A DNA stretch of 64,000 nucleotides from positions 310,001-374,000 of the forward strand of contig NZ_JAHKRR010000002.1 in assembly GCF_018863395.1 (NCBI RefSeq). Direction: 5' to 3'. This stretch comes from Sinomicrobium weinanense (GTDB lineage: Bacteria; Bacteroidota; Bacteroidia; Flavobacteriales; Flavobacteriaceae). Every line of letters begins with the position of its first letter. Position 1 is the first letter of the stretch. Both the position numbers and the translations under genes were made by a program. The notes below the pieces were generated by a model. It saw nothing but the letters and a program-made list of their open reading frames with translations. It had not been told where the DNA came from and ran no database searches. This document shows positions 1 through 8,260 of this stretch, in pieces.

Positions 1-48
1 AGCAATAGTTATTCCCAAAAAAGATAACAGTAGTAATAGTTTCCTCAT
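1..48 (-). CDS. Secreted protein, N-terminal fragment cut by the window edge
   Basis: Reading leftwards from an ATG at 48, the frame is open to the window edge and encodes MRKLLLLLSFLGITIA: a basic start followed by a hydrophobic run, which is how a Sec signal peptide or lipoprotein leader begins. Only 16 residues are visible, so the product cannot be named. The gene would run leftwards out of the window, divergent from prfC. Moderate confidence, resting only on the leader-like residues. Confidence 0.5.
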   Translation of the reverse strand, partial: MRKLLLLLSFLGITIA

Positions 49-382
49 AACTTCTCATTTTATCTTTCGGAATAAGACGGATAGCGGCAAATATTCTCCA
101 AAAGACATATTTTACCCACTAATATACTACGAAAGTTTCAATTCGCGATTGATGTAAGAGGTTTTTTATAGTCGAAAAAGTCAAAACGAAAAGGGACGAC
201 AGAATAAACTACGGGGAATTAGAGTTTTAGAGGGTGGGAGGTTTAGTTGCAGGTTACAGGTTGCAGGTTGCGGGTTCCTAAGCCAAGCCGAAGGACAGGT
301 TGCGGGTTGCCAGCTACAAATTAACTTGTAACTTTAAACCAAACAACTCCTCTTCAAAAAACAAAAGTTCAAACCAGTTTAC
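49..382. other. Intergenic stretch with short G/T repeats
   Basis: No gene is supported here. Positions 243-316 hold degenerate tandem words of the type GGTTGCAGGTTGCGGG, interrupted at about 276-295 by a word (AAGCCAAGCCGAAGGACAGG) that recurs in altered form at 59377-59394. The remainder is A/T-rich spacer between a leftward secreted-protein gene and prfC. Confidence 0.5.
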
Positions 383-390
383 TATTTTTG
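383..390 (+). promoter_or_regulatory. Candidate -7 promoter element of prfC
   Basis: TATTTTTG matches the Bacteroidota sigma-A -7 consensus TAnnTTTG and lies 20 bases before the prfC ATG at 411. No clear -33 TTTG was found at the usual spacing, so this rests on the -7 box and its position alone. Confidence 0.4.
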
Positions 391-410
391 CAACCGCAAT
401 ACAGAAATTT

Positions 411-1997
411 ATGGATTTAGTTCAGGAGATCAGTAAAAGGAGGACTTTTGGTATCATATCGCACCCCGATGCGGGAAAAACCACGCTTACGGAAAAACTG
501 CTGCTCTTCGGGGGGGCCATACAGGAAGCCGGCGCCGTAAAGAGCAACAAGATCAAGAAAGGGGCTACGAGCGACTTTATGGAGATCGAACGCCAGCGGG
601 GGATATCGGTAGCCACTTCCGTACTGGCCTTTAACTATAAGGACAAAAAAATAAACATACTCGACACTCCGGGGCACAAGGACTTTGCGGAAGATACTTT
701 CCGGACACTCACCGCGGTAGACAGCGTTATTGTGGTCATCGACGTAGCAAAAGGTGTGGAGGAACAGACGGAAAAACTGGTGGAAGTATGCCGTATGCGC
801 AACATTCCCATGATCGTTTTTATCAACAAGCTCGACCGGGAAGGAAAAGATGCTTTTGACCTGCTGGACGAAGTGGAACAAAAACTCGGGCTGACCGTTA
901 CTCCGCTCAGCTTCCCTATCGGCATGGGATATGACTTTAAAGGCATTTACAACCTCTGGGAGAAAAACATCAATCTCTTTAGCGGGGACAGCAAAAAGAA
1001 TATCGAGGAAACCATTGCTTTCGACAATATTGAGGACCCTGAACTGGATAATATCATCGGGAAGAAAGCTGCGGAAGACCTGCGGGAAAACCTGGAACTG
1101 GTACACGGTGTTTACCCGGGTTTTGACCGGGAGGCTTACCTCAGCGGAACACAGCAACCGGTCTTTTTCGGATCGGCCCTGAACAATTTCGGCGTACGCG
1201 AACTGCTGGACTGTTTTGTGGAGATAGCGCCCTTTCCCAGGCCGAAACAAAGTGAAGAACGCCTGGTCAAACCCGATGAAAGGACCTTTTCCGGTTTTGT
1301 TTTTAAGATCCACGCCAATATGGACCCAAAACACCGGGACCGCCTGGCTTTTATAAAAATAGTTTCCGGTACTTTTGAAAGAAATACGCCCTATCTGCAC
1401 GTACGGAACAACAAAAAAATGAAATTCTCCAGTCCCAATGCGTTCTTTGCGGAGAAAAAGGAGATCGTGGACATTTCTTATGCCGGAGACATCGTTGGGC
1501 TTCACGATACGGGAAATTTTAAGATCGGGGACACACTTACCGAAGGAGAAATCCTCAACTTTAAAGGTATCCCCAGCTTTTCACCGGAGCATTTCCGCTA
1601 TATCAACAACGCCGACCCCATGAAAGCCAAACAACTGCTCAAGGGGATCGACCAGTTGATGGACGAAGGTGTTGCCCAGTTGTTTACGCTGGAACTGAAC
1701 GGCCGGAAGGTCATCGGTACGGTAGGCGCCCTGCAGTATGAAGTGATCCAGTATCGCCTGGAACACGAATACGGGGCCAAGTGCACCTATGAGAACTTCC
1801 CGGTACACAAGGCCTGCTGGGTTGAACCTGAAGACGAAAAAAGCGAGGAGTTTGCCGAATTTAAAAGGGTAAAGCAAAAGTTCTTCGCTACCGACAAACA
1901 CGGCCAACTGGTATTTCTGGCAGATTCGGCCTTTTCCATACAAATGGCACAGCAGAAATACCCGTCGGTAAAACTGCATTTTTCTTCGGAATATTAG
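411..1997 (+). CDS. prfC: Peptide chain release factor 3 (RF3)
   Basis: GTPase that recycles RF1/RF2 from the ribosome after peptide release. The 528-residue product matches the usual family length. Visible G-domain motifs: G1 SHPDAGKTT (residues 17-25), the switch I segment RQRGISVATS, G3 DTPGHKDF and G4 NKLDRE. They are followed by the EF-Tu-like domain 2 and the RF3-specific C-terminal domain. The frame is open further upstream to 300, but that part translates the intergenic repeat. ATG 411 is chosen because MDLVQEISKRRTFGIISH aligns with RF3 N-termini and lies just after a TAnnTTTG box. The TAG stop is part of a 32-bp palindrome. Confidence 0.97.
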   Translation: MDLVQEISKRRTFGIISHPDAGKTTLTEKLLLFGGAIQEAGAVKSNKIKKGATSDFMEIERQRGISVATSVLAFNYKDKKINILDTPGHKDFAEDTFRTLTAVDSVIVVIDVAKGVEEQTEKLVEVCRMRNIPMIVFINKLDREGKDAFDLLDEVEQKLGLTVTPLSFPIGMGYDFKGIYNLWEKNINLFSGDSKKNIEETIAFDNIEDPELDNIIGKKAAEDLRENLELVHGVYPGFDREAYLSGTQQPVFFGSALNNFGVRELLDCFVEIAPFPRPKQSEERLVKPDERTFSGFVFKIHANMDPKHRDRLAFIKIVSGTFERNTPYLHVRNNKKMKFSSPNAFFAEKKEIVDISYAGDIVGLHDTGNFKIGDTLTEGEILNFKGIPSFSPEHFRYINNADPMKAKQLLKGIDQLMDEGVAQLFTLELNGRKVIGTVGALQYEVIQYRLEHEYGAKCTYENFPVHKACWVEPEDEKSEEFAEFKRVKQKFFATDKHGQLVFLADSAFSIQMAQQKYPSVKLHFSSEY

Positions 1998-2026
1998 TAG
2001 CGGTGCAATGCATTGCACCGCTACTA
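1995..2026. terminator. Perfect 32-bp palindrome between convergent genes
   Basis: TAGTAGCGGTGCAATG is followed directly by its exact reverse complement (16 + 16 bases). It lies between prfC (+) and a methyltransferase gene (-) and supplies the TAG stop codon of both (1995-1997 on +, 2024-2026 on -). As RNA it forms a G/C-containing hairpin from either strand, so a bidirectional terminator is the likely role. There is no long T-tract after it. Confidence 0.7.
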
Positions 2027-2758
2027 TATCATTCCGACCCGGAGCATCATGGGAAAAGTCACTTTTTTCTTTTCTCGGTTTCCCCAGCTTTCTTTTAACT
2101 CGTCACGGACAAGGTCTACAGGGTTTTCCCCGTTTTCCCGGATATAGTGGCGCATGGCAGACCAGGTTTCCAGATATCCTGTGAGTTGCTCCGACGTCCA
2201 TTGGTATTCACTCTTAAAATCCGGGGCCTTTTCTTCCCGGAAAGGGAACGGAATGGTCTGGTACAATTCGTCGATATACCGTCTTTCTTTATCCCAATAC
2301 CCGCCAAGAATATCTGAGTATAGCCTTTGGACAACACGATCCGTATCCGCATCTACTTTAAGCAAAGCATATCCCGTTACGGCAAATGCGCCATCTGCTT
2401 TTAATGTACGGTTCACTTCGCTGTAAAAAGCATCGAAATTAAACCAGTGAATAGCCTGTGCTACGGTAATTAAGTCAAACTGTCGATCGGAAAAACCAGA
2501 TTTTTCGGCATTTTCTACTTTATAAATGACATTTTCTTTCTGCCGGGCATTCGCTATCTGATTTTTACTCAGATCCGTAGCATACACTTTTTGGAAATGC
2601 CCGGACAAAGCCACAGCGAGCTGACCGTTTCCCGTTCCGCAGTCCCACATACATTCGTGCCCGTTTGCGATAGAAGCCAGGTAAGTAATGAGTTCCGGGG
2701 GATAGCCCGGCCGGAATTGCGAATAGGCTTTGGAATGTTGAGAAAAGTTGTCTTTCAT
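2024..2758 (-). CDS. Class I SAM-dependent methyltransferase
   Basis: A 244-residue soluble protein with a Rossmann-type methyltransferase core: SAM-binding motif I WDCGTGNGQLA near residues 38-48, acidic post-I residue in VYATDLS, and FDLITVAQAIHWF as motif IV. The AQAIHWF segment and overall size resemble the trans-aconitate/UbiE-like methyltransferase_11 group; the substrate cannot be read from sequence. It is convergent with prfC and shares its palindromic terminator. It is separated from the upstream epimerase gene by 382 bases of repeats, so it is probably transcribed on its own. Confidence 0.85.
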   Translation of the reverse strand: MKDNFSQHSKAYSQFRPGYPPELITYLASIANGHECMWDCGTGNGQLAVALSGHFQKVYATDLSKNQIANARQKENVIYKVENAEKSGFSDRQFDLITVAQAIHWFNFDAFYSEVNRTLKADGAFAVTGYALLKVDADTDRVVQRLYSDILGGYWDKERRYIDELYQTIPFPFREEKAPDFKSEYQWTSEQLTGYLETWSAMRHYIRENGENPVDLVRDELKESWGNREKKKVTFPMMLRVGMI

Positions 2759-2858
2759 GGCAGGTTTTTAAAGTGTTTTGTTCTTAGTCTTGGAGTCCTG
2801 GAGTTTTGGAGTTCTTAGTGTTTGTTATTGCTTATTACGGCTAAAGGTCGGGAGGTAT

Positions 2859-2991
2859 GCGGAACGGGGAGTTTAACCGGGCTCATGTCCTGGGATAATC
2901 CCTAAACTTTTGTGTTTTTCCTGTGGCTTGGGCTTTCAAACCCTCCGACCGGACTGAAGTCCGCCCACCTCCCTTCGTCTGAAGGGAGGAG
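2859..2991 (-). repeat. Dispersed structured element, copy A
   Basis: One of three copies of a modular intergenic repeat (others at 8080-8260 and 16590-16728). Read on the minus strand it starts with a 9-bp hairpin (arms 2968-2976 and 2981-2989, loop GTCT), then a small hairpin (2950-2963), then conserved blocks GAAAGCCC, GCCACAGG, GGGATTATCCCAGGACATG and AAACTCCCCGT. This copy lacks a hairpin module of about 24 bases found in the other two. It fills most of the gap 2759-3140. That gap also holds GGAGTTTTGGAGTT-type words at 2785-2818. Confidence 0.75.
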
Positions 2992-3071
2992 TTTTTTTGG
3001 TTTCTTATGTTATAAGAACGTTGTGTTATATTTTGAATGATCCTCCAAACGATCTGTCTCCTTCCATAAAA

Positions 3072-3138
3072 CAGAACACCCGTCTCCGGTCATCCGTCAT
3101 CCATCCTCAACAACTAAACAACTCCGAACTCCAAAACT
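3072..3138 (-). repeat. GGAGTT-type short-period repeat after the epimerase stop
   Basis: On the minus strand, starting about 3 bases after the epimerase stop, runs AGTTTTGGAGTTCGGAGTT followed by GGATGGATGACGG and an ACCGG/GAC block. The same ordered composite follows the stops of cca (7917-8000) and of the pRiA4b ORF-3 gene (10271-10353), each time in the sense direction of the gene upstream. Confidence 0.7.
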
Positions 3139-3140
3139 TC

Positions 3141-4097
3141 CTACCCCACAAAATTCTCCCTGTACCATTCCACCTGCTTCCGCAATCCTTCTTCAAAAGA
3201 AGTGGACGGATCGTATTCCAGCAATTTACGGGCCTTGTCGATAAGGGCAGTCGTACGGAGCTGGTCCCCTGGTCTGGGTGGGGTGACTTCTATTTGCGCC
3301 TTTTTCCCGATGATTTTTTCTATGAGTTCAATCCCTTCCTGTGTTGTGTATTCCTTATCCGATCCGATATTGATGATCTGGCCGTTAACGGCGTTTTCCC
3401 TGCCTATCACAGCAGAAACTCCTTTTATAATATCCCCGACATAGGTAAAACTCCGGGAATGTTTTTCACTTCCTTTGAAAAGCGGAAAAGCGGTTCCGTC
3501 AAAAATGGACTTGATCAGTTTTGTATAGAGTTTTTCAGGCCTTTCTCTGGGACCATACACCGAATACAACCGCAGGGAACAGGCGGGTAAGTTGTCTGAA
3601 CGCTGCCTGCCCAGGACCAGTTGCTCGGCGGCCAGTTTTGTAGTGCCGTAAAAAGAGATCGGTTCCGGCGGGGCGGTTTCGGGTAATGTAGCTTCTTTTC
3701 CGTAAATGGAAGATGTAGCAATATTGACAAACAGTTTCAGCCCGCTGCTTTCCTGTTTCGCCCAGTCCAGGAGGTTTTGAGTGGCAAAAATGTTGTTTTG
3801 TACATATTCTTTGAGAGAGACATCCGGAGATATTCCGGGTTGGGCAGCATAGTGAAATATATAGTCCATATTCTCCGACAGCCTGCCCTGTAATCCGCCT
3901 GTCAGGTCAGCTTTCAGAAAAGTAACGCCTGCCGCTTCAATATCTTTTACATTTCTCTTTTTAAGGTCAATATCGTAATAATCCGAAAAATTGTCCACGC
4001 CATAAACTTCGTGGCCTGCTTTTGCAAAATATTCTGCGGTATGAGAACCGATAAATCCGGCTGCACCCGTGACAAGTATCCTATAATTCTCAGGCAT
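3141..4097 (-). CDS. NAD-dependent epimerase/dehydratase (extended SDR)
   Basis: Nucleotide-sugar-modifying enzyme, 318 residues. The N-terminus carries the NAD-binding motif VTGAAGFIGSH (residues 9-19), then FHYAAQPG (the SDR H-A-A segment), the catalytic YGTTK (YxxxK) with an upstream TSSIYG serine, and SLRLYSVYGPRERP after it. These features place it with the UDP-glucose/UDP-glucuronate 4-epimerase type of extended SDRs; the exact sugar is not determinable. Its ATG overlaps the last 8 bases of the upstream glycosyltransferase gene, so the two are translationally coupled and probably act together in surface-polysaccharide or LPS synthesis. Confidence 0.9.
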   Translation of the reverse strand: MPENYRILVTGAAGFIGSHTAEYFAKAGHEVYGVDNFSDYYDIDLKKRNVKDIEAAGVTFLKADLTGGLQGRLSENMDYIFHYAAQPGISPDVSLKEYVQNNIFATQNLLDWAKQESSGLKLFVNIATSSIYGKEATLPETAPPEPISFYGTTKLAAEQLVLGRQRSDNLPACSLRLYSVYGPRERPEKLYTKLIKSIFDGTAFPLFKGSEKHSRSFTYVGDIIKGVSAVIGRENAVNGQIINIGSDKEYTTQEGIELIEKIIGKKAQIEVTPPRPGDQLRTTALIDKARKLLEYDPSTSFEEGLRKQVEWYRENFVG

Positions 4098-4923
4098 TTT
4101 TTTCTCCTTTTACAATTCCATATGGTGTCCACGCACTTTTGCTATCTCTGGTATGTTGCCGGATCGCCTTGTTCTTGGCAATAGATTCGGGTGTCTTGTA
4201 GCCTCTGGCATGATCCAGGTGTACACAAATAGCGCTATATCGTATTTGTTTCCCTTTAATGCCATAGTTAAACAAACGTTCGCCGAGTTCCCGGTCCTGT
4301 CCGCCGTATTGCATACGTTCATCAAAACCGTTTACGGCGAGGATATCATCTTTCCATCCCGAGGAATTATGGCCGTTCCACGTAGCTCCCGTTGGTGTTA
4401 CTGCATTCAGGAATTTCGCCTTTGCCCCCTTTGATGTCAGCTTATTATTCTTAAAGGAAGATTTCAGTCCGTGCTGTTTCAGCCATTTCAGGTCAAAGCA
4501 ACGTCCGGATTTGATATCGTCTTTAGAGATCAGTTCAGAGATGGGCATGGAAAGTTTAAAATAACCGCCGGAAAGGAAATAGCCTTTTTCCTTATCCCTC
4601 TGATGCACTTCCAGGAAATCATTCCGGGGAATGCAATCGCCATCACTCATCACGATGTAATCTCCGGAACATTTTTCCAGTGCCTTGTTGAGTATTCTCG
4701 ATTTCTGGAAACCGTCGTCCTCCTGCCATACGTGTACTATGGGATAAAAGACCTCTTTGCTCATACGGTCCAGGAGGTCCTTGGTATCCGATCCGGAGCC
4801 GTCATCGGCAATGACCATTTCAAAATCCTTAAAGGTCTGAGTATTATAGCCCCATAACACTTTTTCCAGCCAGGCTTCGGCATTGTACGTGCTTATTATT
4901 ACAGAAAATGCAATTTTATCCAT
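4090..4923 (-). CDS. Family 2 glycosyltransferase with C-terminal galactosyltransferase-like segment
   Basis: A cytosolic GT-A enzyme of 277 residues. Visible: FSVIISTYNAEAWLEK nucleotide-binding start, ADDGS (39-43) and the metal-binding DGD (94-96) in VMSDGDCIPRNDF. Near the C-terminus, GGQDRELGERL and CVHLDHARG resemble the Glyco_transf_7C segment of chondroitin-polymerase-type enzymes. First gene of a two-gene minus-strand unit with the epimerase, and divergent from another glycosyltransferase gene at 5007. The acceptor is unknown. A role in cell-envelope glycan assembly is inferred from the neighbours. Confidence 0.9.
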   Translation of the reverse strand: MDKIAFSVIISTYNAEAWLEKVLWGYNTQTFKDFEMVIADDGSGSDTKDLLDRMSKEVFYPIVHVWQEDDGFQKSRILNKALEKCSGDYIVMSDGDCIPRNDFLEVHQRDKEKGYFLSGGYFKLSMPISELISKDDIKSGRCFDLKWLKQHGLKSSFKNNKLTSKGAKAKFLNAVTPTGATWNGHNSSGWKDDILAVNGFDERMQYGGQDRELGERLFNYGIKGKQIRYSAICVHLDHARGYKTPESIAKNKAIRQHTRDSKSAWTPYGIVKGEKNA

Positions 4924-4969
4924 TCTGCTAATTTATCCAAATAAGGACAAAAGTATAAATACAGATATA

Positions 4970-4977
4970 TATCTTTG
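4970..4977 (+). promoter_or_regulatory. Candidate -7 element for the glycosyltransferase at 5007
   Basis: TATCTTTG fits TAnnTTTG and lies 29 bases before the GTG start at 5007, in the 83-base gap between two divergent glycosyltransferase genes. No convincing -33 box was identified. Confidence 0.4.
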
Positions 4978-5006
4978 CTTTTATTCTAAACTAAATTTTC
5001 CCGAAA

Positions 5007-5759
5007 GTGGCAAAACTTACCATTATCATACCCACACTCAACGAAGAAGAATTTATAGAACAAGCTATAAGATCGGCTTCTTTCGCCGATGAAATACTGA
5101 TTATCGATTCTTATAGTGATGACCGGACCCTCGATATTGCAAAGGAACACCCGGTGACCATATACCAAAGACATTTCGACGATTTTTCCAGCCAGAAGAA
5201 CTACGCCATAGACAAAGCCGTGAACGACTGGATCTTTATTCTCGATGCCGATGAAGTCATCTCCCCGGAGCTTCGTGAAGAGATCATAGGCGAACTGAAA
5301 AAAGACAACCCCTCCGAAGCCTATGAAGTAGGCATGACCCGTATGTTCATGGGGCAGCAAATGAAATACGGAACGGCGAGAAACGATTCCAAAACCCTGC
5401 TCTTTAACCGGAAACATTGCAGATTTGGCCAAAAACTGGTTCATGAAAACCTTGTGGTCAATGGTAAAACAGGAGTCTTGAAACACAAAGCTCTTCACTA
5501 TACATACAGGGGTTTTGACCATTTTGCAGGCAAAAAGAACCACTATGCCTGGTTGCAGGCCAAAGAAAAGTTTGCCAAAGGGAAGAAACCCAACCTTTTT
5601 CATTTCCTGATAAAACCGTCATTTCGCTTCTTTAGCGAATACATTATAAAAAGAGGGTTTATGGACGGTTACCCGGGATTTTTTAATGCGTATATAAATT
5701 CCTATGGAGTAATGACCCGGTATATCAAATTGTGGTTGCTACACCATGACCAGAAATAA
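5007..5759 (+). CDS. Family 2 glycosyltransferase, WaaE/KdtX-like
   Basis: A 250-residue enzyme starting with GTG. KLTIIIPTLNEEEFI and the LDAD metal-binding site (D80, D82) inside WIFILDADEVIS are typical of the LPS-core beta-1,4-glucosyltransferase (WaaE/KdtX) subgroup, as are SSQKNYAID and the C-terminal HYAWLQAKEKF region. Those enzymes add a sugar to lipid A-core at the inner membrane. The assignment to the subgroup is from pattern recognition, and the sugar is not proven. The last 14 bases overlap an alternative upstream start of tsaC, so the two genes are probably cotranscribed. Confidence 0.88.
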   Translation: MAKLTIIIPTLNEEEFIEQAIRSASFADEILIIDSYSDDRTLDIAKEHPVTIYQRHFDDFSSQKNYAIDKAVNDWIFILDADEVISPELREEIIGELKKDNPSEAYEVGMTRMFMGQQMKYGTARNDSKTLLFNRKHCRFGQKLVHENLVVNGKTGVLKHKALHYTYRGFDHFAGKKNHYAWLQAKEKFAKGKKPNLFHFLIKPSFRFFSEYIIKRGFMDGYPGFFNAYINSYGVMTRYIKLWLLHHDQK

Positions 5760-5760
5760 C

Positions 5761-6321
5761 ATGATCGAAGAAATAAACAACACCATCCCCATTCTCAAAG
5801 AAGGAGGCCTCCTCCTCTATCCTACCGATACGGTATGGGGCATAGGCTGCGACGCCACCAATGCCGATGCTGTGGCCAAAGTGTATCAATTAAAAAGGCG
5901 TCCGGATGCCAAAGCATTGATCTGCCTGGTATCTGACGTAGCCATGCTGGAAAGATATATCCCCGAAATCGCCGATGTAACTTACGATATCATAGACCTT
6001 GCCACCAAACCCACCACCATTGTTTATGACAACCCTGCCGGCATTGCCAAAAACCTGGTCGCCGAAGACAATACATTGGCCATAAGGGTAGCTTCCGATG
6101 AATTCTGCCGGAAACTCATCCGGAAATTCGGAAAACCCCTTGTTTCTACCTCTGCCAACATCAGCGGAATGCCCACTCCCCAATCTTATAAGGAAATAAG
6201 CGACGAAATTTTAAAAGGTGTAGACTATATAGTAAATTTGCACCGCGATAAAAAAGGCGGCCAGCCGTCTTCTATTATCAGGATAAGTAAAAATGGGGTT
6301 GTTAAGGTTATAAGGAAGTAA
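5761..6321 (+). CDS. tsaC: Threonylcarbamoyl-AMP synthase (YrdC/Sua5 domain)
   Basis: Makes threonylcarbamoyl-AMP from threonine, bicarbonate and ATP, the first step of t6A37 modification of ANN-decoding tRNAs. The short YrdC-only form, 186 residues. Signature segments are PTDTVWGIGCDA, the KxR-type KRRPDAKA, and STSANISG near residue 135. ATG 5761 (MIEEIN) directly follows the stop of the glycosyltransferase gene and gives a family-like N-terminus; an in-frame ATG at 5746 would add five residues and overlap that gene. Followed at once by repeat DNA. Confidence 0.93.
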   Translation: MIEEINNTIPILKEGGLLLYPTDTVWGIGCDATNADAVAKVYQLKRRPDAKALICLVSDVAMLERYIPEIADVTYDIIDLATKPTTIVYDNPAGIAKNLVAEDNTLAIRVASDEFCRKLIRKFGKPLVSTSANISGMPTPQSYKEISDEILKGVDYIVNLHRDKKGGQPSSIIRISKNGVVKVIRK

Positions 6322-6325
6322 TCTT

Positions 6326-6470
6326 GGTGATCAGTATTCAGTAAACAGTGATCGGAAGTGTTTTATCGATCAATAACAGGAAGATCAATCGAATACCGAC
6401 CACTGATCACCGATTACCGATTACTGAATACCGATCACCGAATACCGAATACAGACCGCCGGAAACATCG
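6326..6470. repeat. GATTACCGAATACC-type repeat with inverted pair
   Basis: Begins about four bases after the tsaC stop. Variants of GATCAGTATTCAG in the left part (about 6328-6356) and of ACCGATTACTGAATACC in the right part (6399-6450) are in opposite orientation. One stretch of about 21 bases matches at 20 positions, so a long imperfect hairpin is possible. The frame of cca happens to stay open through it and would add 42 spurious residues. Confidence 0.65.
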
Positions 6471-6483
6471 AATACCAAAAAGC

Positions 6484-7911
6484 GTGGCAAAACAAAATTA
6501 TAAAGAAGCATTACAACAGGATATATTCAGGATCATTTCGGAAGCTGCCAAAGAATTGGATGTCGACAGTTATGTCATAGGCGGCTTTGTCCGGGACTAT
6601 CTCCTGCAACGCAATATACCAAAAGACATAGACATCGTAGCCGTAGGGAGCGGTATAGACCTTGCCCGAAAAGTGGCTGGAAAACTACCTAAAAAACCAA
6701 AGGTACAGATCTTTAAGAACTTCGGTACTGCCATGTTGCGATGGAATGATCTCGAAGTGGAATTTGTAGGCGCCCGCAAGGAAAGTTACCGCTCGGACAG
6801 CCGGAAACCCATCGTAGAGAACGGTACGCTCCAGGACGACCAGAACCGCCGTGACTTTACCATTAATGCGTTGGCCTTATCTCTCCGCCAGGAAAATTTT
6901 GGCGACCTGCTCGATCCTTTCGGCGGCGTGGACGATCTGAAACAAAAACTTATCCGCACTCCGTTGGACCCGGATATCACCTATTCAGACGACCCCTTGC
7001 GCATGCTCCGGGCCATCCGTTTTGCGGCACAGCTCAACTTTAAAATAGAACCCGCCTCCTTTGAAGCTATTTCGCGCAACAGTAACAGGATAAAGATCAT
7101 TTCCAGGGAACGCACGGTCGATGAACTGCATAAAATACTGATGTGCGACAAGCCTTCGACAGGCTTCGGCCTCCTTTACAAAACAGGCTTACTGCATATT
7201 ATCCTTCCGGAACTCACCAGGCTCCAGGGCATTGAGGAAAAGGAAGGGCAACGCCACAAGGACAACTTCTGGCACACCCTGGAGGTGGTAGATAATATTG
7301 CCGAAAATACCGACGACCTCTGGCTGCGTTGGGCTGCTCTCCTGCACGACATCGGGAAAGCCCCAACCAAGAGGTTCGACAAAAAAATAGGCTGGACCTT
7401 TCACGGGCACGAATTTGTAGGAAGCAAAATGGTATACAAGCTCTTTAAAAGACTGCGTATGCCCCTCAACGACAAGATGAAATTCGTACAGAAAATGGTG
7501 TTGATGAGTTCCCGCCCTATCGTCCTTGCCCAGGACATCGTTACCGACTCTGCCGTGCGCAGGCTTGTTTTCGATGCCGGGGACCATGTAGAAGACCTGA
7601 TGACCCTCTGCGAGGCCGATATTACCACCAAAAATCCGAAAAAGTTTAAAAAATATCACAATAACTTTAAGGTCGTACGGCAAAAGATCGTGGAAGTCGA
7701 AGAACGCGACCACGTCCGGAATTTCCAGCCTCCCATTAGCGGTGAAGATATCATGAAAACCTTTAACCTGAAGCCTTCAAAGGAAATCGGTATCATCAAG
7801 GATGCGATAAAAGAAGCCATCCTCGAAGGAGAGATCCCGAACGAATATGAAGCTGCCCGTGAATTTATGCTGAAGAAGGGAAAAGAGCTGGGGTTGGAGT
7901 CCGGGGAGTGA
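6484..7911 (+). CDS. cca: CCA-adding tRNA nucleotidyltransferase with HD domain
   Basis: Adds or repairs the 3'-CCA end of tRNA. The 475-residue product has the class II nucleotidyltransferase head: GGFVRD (33-38), catalytic DID (48-50), [11 protein letters not shown], and the [13 protein letters not shown] segment that follows the nucleotide-binding region. A C-terminal HD domain shows [12 protein letters not shown] and a second FHGHE motif. A GTG start at 6484 ([10 protein letters not shown]) is preferred; the open frame upstream to 6358 encodes only repeat-derived residues. Poly(A) polymerase activity cannot be excluded by sequence alone, because the families are related. Confidence 0.93.
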   Translation: MAKQNYKEALQQDIFRIISEAAKELDVDSYVIGGFVRDYLLQRNIPKDIDIVAVGSGIDLARKVAGKLPKKPKVQIFKNFGTAMLRWNDLEVEFVGARKESYRSDSRKPIVENGTLQDDQNRRDFTINALALSLRQENFGDLLDPFGGVDDLKQKLIRTPLDPDITYSDDPLRMLRAIRFAAQLNFKIEPASFEAISRNSNRIKIISRERTVDELHKILMCDKPSTGFGLLYKTGLLHIILPELTRLQGIEEKEGQRHKDNFWHTLEVVDNIAENTDDLWLRWAALLHDIGKAPTKRFDKKIGWTFHGHEFVGSKMVYKLFKRLRMPLNDKMKFVQKMVLMSSRPIVLAQDIVTDSAVRRLVFDAGDHVEDLMTLCEADITTKNPKKFKKYHNNFKVVRQKIVEVEERDHVRNFQPPISGEDIMKTFNLKPSKEIGIIKDAIKEAILEGEIPNEYEAAREFMLKKGKELGLESGE

Positions 7912-7916
7912 GTTTT

Positions 7917-8000
7917 GGAGTTGAGGAGTTTTGGAGTTGAGGAGTTTGGGGGTTCGGAGTTATTGAGGGCGGGTGATGGAGGACCGGTGACGGATGTTTT
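7917..8000 (+). repeat. GGAGTT-type short-period repeat after the cca stop
   Basis: Starts about 5 bases after the cca stop: GAGTTTTGGAGTTGAGGAG repeated, then TTCGGAGTTATTGAGG and a GATGGAGGACCGGTGACGG block. Same order of words as at 3072-3138 (minus) and 10271-10353. No open reading frame of note and no known RNA family recognised. Confidence 0.7.
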
Positions 8001-8079
8001 CCTTATAATTGACCGAATGCAAGCAAATAAATAATTCAACCCCGAACCCAACGTTCTTATCAAACAAGAAATAAAAAAG

Positions 8080-8260
8080 CTCCTCCTGCTTCGACAAGCT
8101 CGGCACAGGCTTTGTGATGAAGGGAGGTGGTTCCGATCTCTGATCGGGAGCGGAGAGCCTGTCCCGAGATATCGGGAGTTAGAAAGCCCTGGCCACAGGG
8201 AAAATATAAATGTTCCGGGATTATCCCAGGACATGGGCCTGGTCAAACTCCCCGTCCCGC
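8080..8260 (+). repeat. Dispersed structured element, copy B, with nested small repeat
   Basis: The longest copy of the modular element (others 2859-2991 and 16590-16728). The left arm of the first hairpin is replaced by a CTTCGACAAGCTCGGCACAG-type unit (about 8090-8110). Then come GAAGGGAGGTGG, a hairpin CCGAT/ATCGG (8133-8147), a hairpin CCCGAGATATCGGG (8163-8176), GAAAGCCC, GCCACAGGG and GGGATTATCCCAGGACATG. It lies in the 596-base gap 7912-8507 between cca and ctaA. The rest of that gap holds a GTCCCGC/GCGGGAC hairpin (8254-8269), a second CTTCGA-type unit (about 8290-8321) and a AAAACATTAGTGTATTTGTG word at 8392-8413. Confidence 0.75.

Noticed and set aside
417-1505. 362-codon open frame antisense to prfC
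   Set aside because: Mirrors the codon bias of prfC, has no domain or leader, and the sense gene is certain.
6358-6483. N-terminal extension of cca
   Set aside because: Translates a GATTACCGAATACC repeat; homology-like sequence starts at the GTG at 6484.
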